Of a DNA stretch of 64,000 nt, positions 17,604 to 28,700 are shown one piece after another (position 1 is the stretch's first letter; the number at the start of each line of letters is the position of its first letter). The translations under genes were made by a program, and so were the position numbers. The stretch is taken from assembly GCA_902762795.1 (NCBI GenBank), contig CACWPM010000005.1, forward strand, positions 1-64,000. Direction: 5' to 3'. The notes under the pieces are model-generated. The model was not told the origin of the DNA. It made no database searches and worked only from the letters and a program-made list of their open reading frames with translations. The stretch comes from Fibrobacter succinogenes (GTDB lineage: Bacteria; Fibrobacterota; Fibrobacteria; Fibrobacterales; Fibrobacteraceae).

Positions 17604-18368
17604 TTAAACCTCTTTATTATTCTTTTGTTCAATCGGGTCGTGGACAACACGGGTTCTTGCAATAAAGTCGTGCAAGGCCCTCTTTTGCGGATCGACGAGA
17701 ACTATAAGGTAGCCCAGACCATAAAAAATAAGTGTCGCTTGCGTGACGATGCTTGCGATGAAGCGGAAAATCGAGAATGCCCACGAGAGCTTTTCGCCGT
17801 TAGCCAGTTCTACGTGAATGCGCAAGAGTCTCTTGCCCGGTGTGGCGCCCCAAACCGCATGGAATACGATAAAGTAAATCGCCTGGACTAAACTCCAAAT
17901 CGTAAAGAACGTGGACACTCCAGGAATTTCAAGTGCCTTTGAAATAAGTTCCGAGGACGTTGGGTTTTCAACGTATTGCTTTGCAATTTCGGTGACGGCG
18001 TTGATGTCGACCAAGCCTGCCAAGCCCATCACGTAAATGAATACTGCTCCGACAACAGAAAGAATTAAGTTGTCTACGATAAAGGCGTTGGCGCGCACGA
18101 AAAAGCCTGCAAAACGCTTGCGTTGCATCTTTGTGTTGAGCAACGTTTCAATAGTCTGTTTGAGGATTTCTTCTTCCGTGAGTTCGGGCGTTTCGCTTGC
18201 TTCAGGAAATTCTTTCCAAGTTTTCCAATTGGTCTCGCCGCTGTGCCAGACAAGAGTTTCGTCCGTTATTTTGCCGTCTTGAACAAAATTTCTGATTTCA
18301 TCGAGGGAGAATGGGCCTTGACGCCTGTCCCCGTCTGTAATTGAGGTGTCTATGTAAAACCATTTCAT
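17604..18368 (-). CDS. RDD family membrane protein with N-terminal GYF_2 domain
   Basis: 254 residues. The first about 55 residues (KWFYIDTSITDGDRRQGPFSLDE ..., VWHSGETNWKTWKEF) match the GYF_2 domain, a small cytoplasmic module thought to bind proline-rich or membrane partners. Residues about 80-245 form an RDD domain with the Arg-Asp-Asp-like RANAFIVDN start and four hydrophobic segments, ending ALHDFIARTRVV. It is an inner-membrane protein of unknown transport or scaffolding role. It is the first gene of the murA transcript and diverges from rapA. Confidence 0.85.
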   Translation of the reverse strand: MKWFYIDTSITDGDRRQGPFSLDEIRNFVQDGKITDETLVWHSGETNWKTWKEFPEASETPELTEEEILKQTIETLLNTKMQRKRFAGFFVRANAFIVDNLILSVVGAVFIYVMGLAGLVDINAVTEIAKQYVENPTSSELISKALEIPGVSTFFTIWSLVQAIYFIVFHAVWGATPGKRLLRIHVELANGEKLSWAFSIFRFIASIVTQATLIFYGLGYLIVLVDPQKRALHDFIARTRVVHDPIEQKNNKEV

Positions 18369-18434
18369 GTTGTGGAATAATTTAGTAAAAAGTTTGCAAG
18401 CCGAAATTTTGAAAAAAATGTAAATTTAGGGGTT

Positions 18435-21425
18435 ATGATGATGTTTAAAATTGGTCAGCGCTACGTTAGCCAAGCCGAACCAACCCTGGGGCTTGGTATA
18501 GTATCTGAAGTTCAGGGCCGTACTGTTAAAATTTTGTTCCCTTCCATCGGTCAGTCTCGCATTTATAGAACCGAAGAAGCTCCTGTTGAACGTTTTGTGT
18601 TGCAAGTGGGTGAATCTGTCAAGAGTGAAAAGGGCGTCTCTTTTGTGGTGGACTCCGTTCGCGAGGATTCGGGAATCATGGTTTATGCCGGGCGAAACGG
18701 CAAGGAAATGAAGGAATCCGAGCTGAGTTCGAAGATTTCGACTGCTCGACCGGCAGTGCTGTTCAAGGCTTTGGCCGATGACGAAGTTTGCTCATCGAGT
18801 GATTTTTTGCGTCATGAAGATGCGATGGAAATGTATTACAAGTGGACATCTTCGCCAGTCCGTGGTATGATTGGTCCGCGCGTGAACATGATCCCGCACC
18901 AGTATTACCTTTGCTACCGAGCCTGTTCTAGCTCCACGCTCCCGAGGCTCATGCTTTCGGACGAAGTGGGCCTTGGCAAGACGATTGAAGCCGGCATGAT
19001 TTGGCATGCGCTCAAGTCGAGAGGCCGCATCCAGCGCACGCTCGTGATTGTCCCGGAAACGCTCAAACACCAGTGGATGATTGAAATGAAACGTCGTTTC
19101 AACCAGCTCTTTACGCTTGTCGATGAAGGCTATATCCGCGGGCTTTTCGTGGGCGTCGCTAAAGACGAGACGAAACCCAATCCGTTCTTGCAAAGTAACG
19201 ACATCATCGTATCGTTTGATTTTTTGATGGCGCAGCCTGCGTTGATAGAAGACCTTTTGAAGACGAACTGGGACATGACCATCATCGATGAAGCCCACCA
19301 TCTAGTGTGCGAGGACGGGTTTACAAGTCACGAGTACATGCTTGCGAACAGGGTAATTGCGCGATCGAAAGGTGTGCTGCTCTTGACGGGTACTCCGCTC
19401 CAGCTCCATCCGGAATCTCAGTTCAACCGCCTCAAGATGCTCGACCCGGTGCGCTTTGCGGACTACAATGATTTTATCAAGGATCAGGAAACTTACCTCA
19501 AGCTTGTGAGGGACTTGAACAAGTTGCCGACAGATCCGAGTCATCAAATGAGCTGGGACGACTTGTACGAATGCGTCCCGAAGAACTCGAAGATTCGTCC
19601 GTGGCTGGAACAGGAAAATTCAAAGTCGATGACGGCGGGCGAATGGATGCGTCGCATTGTCGATGGCATGGGCACGGGTTCCGTGGTGTTTCGCAATACG
19701 CGTAAGGGCGTGGGTGGATTCCCGAAGCGCGTGCTCGATGAAATTCCGCTCGAACCGAACCTGGCTTACCGTGAAATGGTGGAAGTCGCAGCGGACCGCG
19801 ACTTGGAAGCTTCGACGGACATTCAGGAAAACGGCCTCCTCTGCACGAGATTCTCCGATGCATGGGCGCTGGACGAACGCTTTGTGTGGCTGAAGGGTTT
19901 CCTTAAGGAATACAAGAACGAAAAGGTCTTGTTGATTTGCGAATCTATCCAGGTGGTGCAGGCTCTTGAAACTTTGCTCCTCGAATTCTTGGGCGAAGGT
20001 GCGTTTGTAATGTTCCACGAAGACATGAGCATCATGGCTCGTGACAAGGCTGCGGCAAACTTCAGCAAGCCCGATGGAGCAAACTTGCTCATTGCATCAG
20101 AAATCGGTTCCGAAGGCCGTAACTTCCAGTTCTCGCATCACCTGGTCTTGTTCGACCTCCCGCTCGATGCGGCTCTTGTAGAACAACGTATTGGCCGCTT
20201 GGACCGTATTGGTCAGGACAAGGACATCATCATCCATGTGCCGTACGTGAAGGGCTCGGGCCAGGAAGTCATGTTCCGTTGGTACAATGAAGGCTTGAAC
20301 TCGTTCGGTGCCCCTCTCATGAGCGGTGGCGAACTTTTCCTCAAGTACACGGAAGCGTTGATTGAAGCTCTTGCAACTCCGCAGGCAAGCCTTGATAACT
20401 TTGTGAAGAACATCATTCCGCAAGTCAAGAAAGACTGCGAACTCATGCGCAAGAATATTGAAAACGGGCGCGACCGCTTGCTCGAATTCAACTCCCGCAA
20501 TCCCGAAAAGGCAAAGGAAATCACGGACGAAATTCGTGAACTCGATGCGGAACCGGAACTCAAGAATCTCGTGTTTGATTCCTTGATGAATCGCGGTCTC
20601 GATGTCGAAAAGAGCTCTGTGCAAGATTGCTTCCTCATCACGATGGGGCCGCAGGTTGAAGCGGGTTCTGTGCCGGGCATGCCTGATTTGGCTATGGCTG
20701 CGTTCAGTGCTGGCGGTGGCCGTGTGAACAGTCAGACGGATTTGTGCGGTGAAGGTGGCGAAAGCTCCGATGGTGATGGTCGCGTGAGTGGTGGCACATG
20801 CATGACGGTGACGTTCGATCGCGATGTTGCCATGACGCACGACGATATTGAATTTATCAGTTTGGACCATCCGCTTGCTCAAGGCGTGTTCGATTACGAA
20901 ACAGGCATGGGACGCGGTACCGTTTCTTGTGCGATTTGGCCGAACTCCGGATTGCGCGGGCTCATGATGCAGTACAACTTTGCGGTGGAACTCCCGGTGT
21001 CCGAAGAATGGGGCTGTGCCGATATCGCTGGGCCGAAGTATTTCAAGGTGCTCGTGAATGCGAAGGGCGAAAACATGTCCGATTATTTCGATGCGCTTTC
21101 GAATGCGGCGCTCAAGGATGTTGGCGTTCCGCAAGGGAATGCCGCGGTCGATATGACGCTCCGTTACTTTGCTAAGGATGGTCTTGCAAAGGCTCGTCTG
21201 ATAGTTTCTGAACAAGCGAAAAAATATGCAGAAGAGGCGGCAAATGCCGTGGAGGCACGCTCGGAACAGGAATACCAGCGTATGAACCATTTGCTTACGA
21301 TGCGTGGCAAGGCGGGCACGAGCGAAGCTCTCAAGTTGCTCCGCAAGAACGTGCAGGAGCGCAAGAAAATTGTTGCAAATCCGCAACTCCGCCTCGATGC
21401 AATTCGACTGGTGGTGTGCAAGTAG
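18435..21425 (+). CDS. rapA: RapA-like RNA polymerase-associated SNF2 ATPase
   Basis: 996 residues. The N-terminal Tudor-like region (KIGQRYVSQAEPTLGLGIV..., VKILFPSIGQSRIY) is the RapA/HepA type that binds RNA polymerase. The SNF2 motor follows: DEVGLGKTIEAG (Walker A, about 175-187), DEAHH (about 285), TGTPLQ, and helicase motifs ASEIGSEGRNFQ and QRIGRLDRIGQ. RapA recycles stalled RNA polymerase after termination. The gene is alone on the strand; AGGGG precedes ATG. A heptad element, not a terminator, lies downstream. Confidence 0.92.
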   Translation: MMMFKIGQRYVSQAEPTLGLGIVSEVQGRTVKILFPSIGQSRIYRTEEAPVERFVLQVGESVKSEKGVSFVVDSVREDSGIMVYAGRNGKEMKESELSSKISTARPAVLFKALADDEVCSSSDFLRHEDAMEMYYKWTSSPVRGMIGPRVNMIPHQYYLCYRACSSSTLPRLMLSDEVGLGKTIEAGMIWHALKSRGRIQRTLVIVPETLKHQWMIEMKRRFNQLFTLVDEGYIRGLFVGVAKDETKPNPFLQSNDIIVSFDFLMAQPALIEDLLKTNWDMTIIDEAHHLVCEDGFTSHEYMLANRVIARSKGVLLLTGTPLQLHPESQFNRLKMLDPVRFADYNDFIKDQETYLKLVRDLNKLPTDPSHQMSWDDLYECVPKNSKIRPWLEQENSKSMTAGEWMRRIVDGMGTGSVVFRNTRKGVGGFPKRVLDEIPLEPNLAYREMVEVAADRDLEASTDIQENGLLCTRFSDAWALDERFVWLKGFLKEYKNEKVLLICESIQVVQALETLLLEFLGEGAFVMFHEDMSIMARDKAAANFSKPDGANLLIASEIGSEGRNFQFSHHLVLFDLPLDAALVEQRIGRLDRIGQDKDIIIHVPYVKGSGQEVMFRWYNEGLNSFGAPLMSGGELFLKYTEALIEALATPQASLDNFVKNIIPQVKKDCELMRKNIENGRDRLLEFNSRNPEKAKEITDEIRELDAEPELKNLVFDSLMNRGLDVEKSSVQDCFLITMGPQVEAGSVPGMPDLAMAAFSAGGGRVNSQTDLCGEGGESSDGDGRVSGGTCMTVTFDRDVAMTHDDIEFISLDHPLAQGVFDYETGMGRGTVSCAIWPNSGLRGLMMQYNFAVELPVSEEWGCADIAGPKYFKVLVNAKGENMSDYFDALSNAALKDVGVPQGNAAVDMTLRYFAKDGLAKARLIVSEQAKKYAEEAANAVEARSEQEYQRMNHLLTMRGKAGTSEALKLLRKNVQERKKIVANPQLRLDAIRLVVCK

Positions 21426-21433
21426 GGGCTGAT

Positions 21434-21510
<77 letters not shown>

Positions 21511-21518
21511 AAAAGATT

Positions 21519-22658
21519 ATGAGTGAATTAAGAAAGAACATTTTAGATGAAGCTCGCCGCGTGGTAGTGAAGATCGGATCCCGCATTCTCGTGGATTCCG
21601 AGCGTGGTGGAGTCCGTACACGTTATATTCAAAAGTTGGCTGATTCTGTCGCGCGTTTGATGGATGCCGGGAAAGAAGTCGTCATTGTCACGAGTGGCGC
21701 TGTGGGTACCGGCATGGCTGAACTTGGCTACAAGCAGAAGCCGACGGTGCTTGCCGAAAAGCAGGCCTGTGCAGCCGTGGGGCAAATCGACCTCATGTAT
21801 GCCTACCGTGAAATGTTCCGCTGGGTTGAACTCTCCGTCGGTCAAATTCTCTTGTCTGCAGAAGATTTCCGTGACCGTGCGCGTTACAAGAATTTGCAGA
21901 ACACCATCAAGGCGATGCTTGCCAAAAAGATTGTTCCGATCATTAACGAGAACGACTCCTTGGCCGTGGCCGAAATCAAGGTGGGCGATAACGACAAGCT
22001 TTCGAGCGATGTGGCGCTGTTCCTTGATGCAGACTTGCTCCTCATCTTTACGGATGAAGACGGCTTGTTCGATGACAATCCGAAGAAGAATCCGAACGCT
22101 CGCTTGTTGAACTTTGTTCCTGAAATCACGCCTGCCATTTTGGCGCTTGCCGGAAAGCCCGGCGAGGCCGGGTCCGCCGTCAGTACCGGCGGTATGAGGA
22201 GCAAGCTCGAAGCGATCCGCAATGTGACGAAGAGCGGCGCGAACGCGTTCCTCGCAAGCGGTATGAAGGTCCTCCCGCATCAGGTGTTCTTTGAAAATGC
22301 AACAGGTACGTTGTTTGCTGGTTCCAAGAAAAAGCTCAATAGCCGTCAGCGCTGGCTGAGTTTCATTACGACGCCGCGTGGAAGCGTGATTGTCGATGAA
22401 GGCGGCGTGAAGGCTTTGCGCGAAAATCATTCGAGCTTGTTGCCTGTGGGCGTGATTGCCGTGCAGAAACACTTTGACAAGGGCGACCTGATTGAAGTCC
22501 AGGACGAAAAGAAAAATCCCGTGGCTCGCGGTGTTGCCGGTTTCGATAGCGAGACGCTCAAGCTCGTGCTCCGCAAGAAAACCGCCCAAGTGCACGAAAT
22601 TTTGGGTAAAAATGTTCCCGATGAACTTATCCACAAGAACGACTTGGTTGTTTTTTAA
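21519..22658 (+). CDS. proB: glutamate 5-kinase with PUA domain
   Basis: 379 residues, standard ProB size. Amino-acid kinase domain: VVKIGSRILV, VTSGAVGTGMAELG, INENDSLAV, GDNDKLSSDVALFLDADLLLIFTDEDGL, and GTGGM-like VSTGGMRSK. A PUA domain occupies about residues 285-379 (GSVIVDEGGVKAL...). It phosphorylates glutamate in proline synthesis and is normally feedback-inhibited by proline. proA is not adjacent. A strong terminator follows at 22703. Confidence 0.96.
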   Translation: MSELRKNILDEARRVVVKIGSRILVDSERGGVRTRYIQKLADSVARLMDAGKEVVIVTSGAVGTGMAELGYKQKPTVLAEKQACAAVGQIDLMYAYREMFRWVELSVGQILLSAEDFRDRARYKNLQNTIKAMLAKKIVPIINENDSLAVAEIKVGDNDKLSSDVALFLDADLLLIFTDEDGLFDDNPKKNPNARLLNFVPEITPAILALAGKPGEAGSAVSTGGMRSKLEAIRNVTKSGANAFLASGMKVLPHQVFFENATGTLFAGSKKKLNSRQRWLSFITTPRGSVIVDEGGVKALRENHSSLLPVGVIAVQKHFDKGDLIEVQDEKKNPVARGVAGFDSETLKLVLRKKTAQVHEILGKNVPDELIHKNDLVVF

Positions 22659-22702
22659 TAAATTTGTGAAATAAGACGCTTATTTTGCGTATTTGCAAGG
22701 CT

Positions 22703-22729
22703 ATCCCTCCCTATGGGGAGGGATTTTTT
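22703..22729 (+). terminator. Rho-independent terminator of proB
   Basis: ATCCCTCCC (22703-22711) pairs with GGGAGGGAT (22716-22724) over a 4-nt loop and is followed by TTTTT. Confidence 0.92.
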
Positions 22730-22753
22730 ATTTATATTGAATCTAATCGCATC

Positions 22754-25700
22754 ATGAGGTTTCCCGTGTTGAAAAAAATCCTTGCAATTCTTTTATTCAT
22801 ATGCTCCTTGGTTTTTGCCAATTGGGAAGGTGCCGTCAAGAAACCTTCTACCCGTGAAATTGATGGCAAGGAATTTTACGAAATCGCAACTCCTGAAAAC
22901 CTGGCGTGGTTTGCTGTTCAGGTGAACAAGGGAAACTTGGACTATAATGCCATCCTTACCGACGATATCGTTGTCTGGGAAGATTCTGTATCTAGCGAAA
23001 CTATTGAATGGATTCCGATTGGTATCGTCGAAACGAGAGAGTCCGACACTTTGGGGTTTAGGGGCATTTTTGATGGCAACGGGCACAAGGTGTCCGGTAT
23101 TTATGTCCCTGAAAAAAAATATAGACGGAGCGGTTTCTTTTCTGTTCTGAACGGTGGTGCCGTTGTCAAGAACCTGACGATTGAAAATGCCTTGATTCAA
23201 GGGGATATGAGCACCTACTTTGCGCCGGGCGGTATGGAAATATACGCGGAAACGGGCGGTATTGCGGGTATCTTCGATGGTGATTCAATCGTCAACTGCG
23301 AATTTCATGGAACAGTCATTGATTCTCTTGCTGGTGGACTCGTAGGCAAGGCACGAAGAACTTGCATTAGCGGTTGCGGATATAAATATCCAGAAACCCC
23401 AAAGGGGCATGCGGGCGTTATTGCAAATAGCCGCAATTATGGAAATGTTAAAGGTCTGTATGTGGGGGGCGGGCTTGTCGGTACCGCTTACAGTGTCGAT
23501 ATCATCGCTTCTGAAAACTTTGGAAATGTGACCGGCGCATACTGTGGCGGTATTTCGGGATTTGTGGAAAACTTTGAAACGACAATAGACGGCTGTATTA
23601 ACCATGCAACTATCGCCACAACGGACTCTAATGGAACCTCGGGAGGTATTGTTTCAGAAATAAGCTCGTCGAATCATCCGATCGTCATCCGCAACACGGT
23701 CAACGACGGTAACGTTTATTCGGGTAATTTTCCTGATTATGGATTTATTGTAGGCGGCATTGTTGGCATTACCGATGGAAAACTGATGATTGAAAACTGC
23801 ATAAACAATGGAACTGTTACACGTTCTGCTCATGTTACCGAGGTTGGTTATGCGGGGGGCTTTGTCGGTTATGCCTCCATTGGATCGCTGAACATTTCGG
23901 GAAGCGTGAACAAGGGTTTTGTAGATGGAATAAAGTATAATGGCGGCTTTATTGGGAAAACGACAAACACCGGCTCGATATTGAATAGTGTCAATGAAGG
24001 ACGCCTTGGTTATGATTCTACTGTGTTTTCGTATAATGCTGGTTTTATTGCTTCAATGGGTTATAAAAATGATTATGGTTGGACGCTTGATGGTCTTTTG
24101 AATAAAGCCCATATCAAGGGAAGTGTTGTTGGCGGGATTGTTGCGAAAGCGGAAGGTCCGTTACAGCTTTTGAATTCGGTAAACGAAGGGAATATTGAAG
24201 GCGAGATGAAATATTGCTATATGGGTGGCCTTGTCGCTTCTATTTCGTCGATTTCCAAGACGAAACACGAAATCAGGAATGTCGTAAACAAGGGAAATAT
24301 TTTATATCGCGGTTCTGAAGGCTCGGCTACGGGTGGAATTGCCGCTCGAATTTCGGATTCTCTACTTGTTATAGACAATGCGGTCAATTATGGAAACATA
24401 GATATCTTTGTTGACGCATCTTCGGGGGCTGATGCTTATGTTGGAGGCCTCGTAGGTCGCGGATATAGCAAGTTGTCTATAACGCGGAGTACAAATAACG
24501 GAAATATCAATTTTATCGAGAATGGTCCTGACAAGCTCTATGCTTACATGGGCGGAATTGTCGGTTATATGGCTTCTGTCGAACAATCCCTGAATACTGG
24601 AAATATTTATGCCCGGATGCAAAATTCTGCATCGACATCTTTGGTTGCAGGTATTGCTGCGGAAGGCTCTGTAAGAAAGTCCGTGAATGAAGGTCGTATA
24701 GAATTTGTGGGCAGCGAACTGCTCCGGAGCGCTTTTGTAGCTGGAATAAATTGTTCGGGATCAGTGGTCAATAGCGTTAACAAGGGTAACCTTATCCAGC
24801 ACTGGTCAAAATCAATAGAGTCTTCTATTGGAGCTGTTCAGAGTGGAAACACTAAGGGTGGCGGCAACTATAGCATTGCCGATACGGTGATGGCTAACGG
24901 AAAGATGGTTGCTGCCGTGAATGGCTGTAGTTTTGCGGACCGCAATAAATTAGGCCTTGATGGCGCATCGAATAGCAACGCCCTTACGACTGCCGAAATG
25001 CAGAGCCTTGAATTTGCATGGCGTTTGAATACATGCAACGGCACCGTCGATAATGGCGGGGGCTGGACCTATTACGGCAATGGTTATCCTGTCTTTGCAG
25101 ATGAATTGCATCATCCTATTTACAAAGTAACATTTTTAGATTCCGCGAAAGTCTTTAGTGTCAGAACTTATACGGTGGGGGCTAGTTATACCGATGATTC
25201 GGGCCACATTGTCAAAATGCCGGAAGAACCGAATCCGGAAGATGCCGGTGAAGACGAACTCCAGTTCGGTTACTGGGGTAATTGGGACGGCAAGGCTATT
25301 TCTCAAAAATCTATAATCAGTTCCGATTACGATCTCTATGCGTTCTATATCGCAAAGGGGACAGAGCCTTCTATTATTTCGTTTGAGGCTGATGGGAAGC
25401 GGATTGCTGATTATGTATTGAAAGGTTCTAGCCTTACGCTCACTTTGCCGAATGTGCAGAAGGCTGGGTGTGTGTTCCTGGGTTGGTTCAATGGAGACAA
25501 ATTAGTAGGCATTGCGGGTGAAAGCAAAAAGTTTACAACTGCGATGGCTTTGACTGCAAAATTTGAAAATGTGTATTACTCGGTGCAGTTCTTGGATCAG
25601 GGGAAGGTCTTGCAGAGCGATAGCCTTCTTTATGGAGCCTTGCCGGAGTTTAAGGGCGAAACACCGACGTACAGGAATTACGAGTTTGTCGGCTGGTTCC

Positions 25701-28700
25701 CCGAAATTTCGTCTGTGACAGGTGATACAAAGTATTTTGCAAATTATGTGAACCCGGATGCAAGTTCTTCTAGTGTTGTGTCCAGCAGTTCTGTGGCGAG
25801 CTCATCAAGCACGAAGTCTAGCTCATCAAGCGCGAAGTCTAGTTCTTCGCAGATGCCGATGAGCTCCAGTGGCCATGGCGCAGGCTGGGTGGTCGATGCT
25901 CTTGGCGGTGCGGGCGACTTTGTCCATACAAAGAGCGTTAAGGGATGGACGCTGAGAGGCGGTACCGAGTTGGTTGAAAACGATGACGGAGACATTGTGC
26001 TTCAGCTTTACTCCACTTCCGAGAGATCGGCTGCTTATGCCGTTCAGGCAAAGTATCCTGTAACTTTGCGAAAGGGCCATTCGTACAAGATAAAAGGCAG
26101 CGGCTATCTTTATGATGATGTTACATGGGATACTGTATATGTGGGACTGATGCTATCTTATGAACCTTATAGCGTATTCTTCGAGCATGTGTTTAAACTG
26201 GATGGAAAATTCGAATCTGGAACTTTTGATTATTGCGGTAATGGGCAATCCGCATCGTTCTACATCAATGGCGGTCTCCGTTACGGGGGATTTGCGATAC
26301 AGAATGTTGTTGTCGAGGAACGTGAAATCCAGTGCCCGGGAACTGTGTATGCATCACAAATCGGTTTCCAAAAAGATGGCTTCAAGGAACTTGTTATAGA
26401 ATATGGACTTGACGAGCCCCTGAAATTTATCAATGAAGCGGGGAATGTTGCCTTGACGGTTCCGCTTGGCAATGCTTCGGGCTATGCCCCGAGTGACCAA
26501 TGGGTCAGACTTGCTGATTTTTCGAAGCTTACGACGAATGGAACCTATCAGGTGGTGCAGGGAAACGATACTATTTATAAAAATATTGTTGTTGGTGAAA
26601 ATATCTACGAAAATTTATTGAAGGGCTCTCTCAAGTTCTATTACTACCAACGAGCCTCGATGTCTTTAGACGAAAGCTTTGCTGGTGTGTACGCGCGCGT
26701 TGCGGGACACCCCGATACTGCGGTCTATATCCACTCTTCGACAGGTGACGAAGGCGTGGTTGTTGCTTCCAAGGGGTGGTATGATGCTGGCGATTACGGT
26801 AAATATACCGTCAATGCAGGCATTACGACATATACGTTGCTTTCGCTTTATGAACGTTTCCCCAATTATTTCAAAAAACTCAAGTGGAATATTCCGGCCG
26901 ATGGAAATTTGCCCGATCTACTTGCCGAAATCAAGTACAATTTGGATTGGATGCTTGCGATGCAGGCTAGTGATGGCGGAGTTTATCATAAACTCACTGC
27001 ACTAGATTTTCCGGAAACGGTGATGCCTGACGAGGATGCTTCGGGTTCACGCTTTATGATTGGTAAAAGCGTGACGGCGGCTTACGATTTTGCCGCTGTG
27101 ATGGCAGCTGCTTCGCGTGTGTATAAGGGCTTTGATGCTTCGTATGCGAAACGTTGCCTTGATGCTGCCGAAATGGCTTACCGCTGGGCGGAAAGCCATC
27201 CGAACTATTTCTTTACGGCAAACCCTGCGGGGGTAAAGACGGGGGCTTACGAAGATGCCGATGCTACCGATGAGCGGCAGTTTGCGGCTACGGAACTCTA
27301 TGTGGCGACAGGAAACCCTGCTTATAAAATGGATGGCTCATCGGGTGTGATACCATCGTGGCAGAACGTGTATGGCCTTGCCACTTATGAAAAATCCAAT
27401 TACACGAATGATTTTGGAACGGGGGCCTATACGGACTTGATTGCGACCGCTGACAGGTTGGTGCAAATAGCTTCGACGGGTTTTGGAGTTCCGATGTCGA
27501 GCGATGATTTCGTGTGGGGGTCTAATGGTGTGGCGGCTAATCAAGGGGTCTGGCTCTTAAATGCTTATTATTTGACTGGTAAAGAACAATACTATAATAC
27601 TGCTGTTCGTACTTTGGATTACCTTGTCGGAAAAAATCCTCTGAGAATGAGCTATGTGACAGGGTTTGGAACAAAGTCACCGCAGAATCCGCATCATAGA
27701 ATTTCTCAGGCCGATGGAATTAAGGCTCCGGTTCCTGGAATGTTGGTGGGTGGTCCGCAGAATAACGACAATAGCGATAAGTCCTCCAAATGTTCTTATG
27801 CGACAAGTTACCCTGCAATTAGTTATTATGACAATGATTGTAGTTACACGACGAACGAGGTCGCCATCAATTGGAATGCTCCTCTCGCTTATTTGGCTGG
27901 GGCTTTGGAGGCTCTTGCATCTGGTGAAATACCGGCGTTTGCCAAAATCCCTGTTTATACGGCTAGCTCTTCTTCGAATGTTGTGTCTAGCAGTTCAGCG
28001 AAGGCGTCTTCAAGCAGTTCCGCGGAAGTTGCGTCTAGCAGTTCTGCGAAGTCCAGCAGTTCCGCGGCAAGCTCTTCAAGCGTAAAATCGAGCAGCTCTC
28101 ATGCGCCTTCCAGCTCTTCGATTGCTCCGAGTTCATCGAGCGTGAAGTCGAGCTCTTCGAGTGCGAAATCTAGTTCGTCTGTATTGTCGAGCTCGTCTGC
28201 GAAGGCCGTGTCCAGCAGTTCTGTGGCAAGCTCTTCAAGCGTAAAATCGAGCAGCTCTCATGCGCCTTCCAGCTCTTCGATTGCTCCGAGTTCGTCGAGC
28301 GTGAAGTCGAGCTCTTCGAGTGCGAAATCTAGTTCGTCTGTATTGTCGAGCTCGTCTGCGAAGGCCGTGTCCAGCAGTTCTGTGAAGGTTTCATCAAGCA
28401 GTTCCGCGAAGGCATCTTCGAGCAGTTCTGCGAAGTCCAGCAGTTCCGCGGCAAGCTCTTCAAGCGTGAAATCGAGCAGCTCTCATGCACCTTCCAGCTC
28501 TTCGATTGCTCCGAGTTCGTCGAGCGTGAAGTCGAGCTCTTCGAGTGCGAAATCTAGTTCTTCTTCGGGAAAAGTTTTTGTTGCGATGTTGGAGGCTGCT
28601 CCTAAGTTCTCTGTGGATGTTGTACCGAGCGGCTTGATTATTTCCAATGCAAAAATCGGCTCAACATATGCTTTGATGGATTTGCAGGGAAGAATCCTTG

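Noticed and set aside
27960-28565. Ser-linker repeat as a mobile or CRISPR-like element
   Set aside because: It is in frame, encodes a typical Fibrobacter Ser-rich linker and lacks spacers; simple coding tandem repeat.
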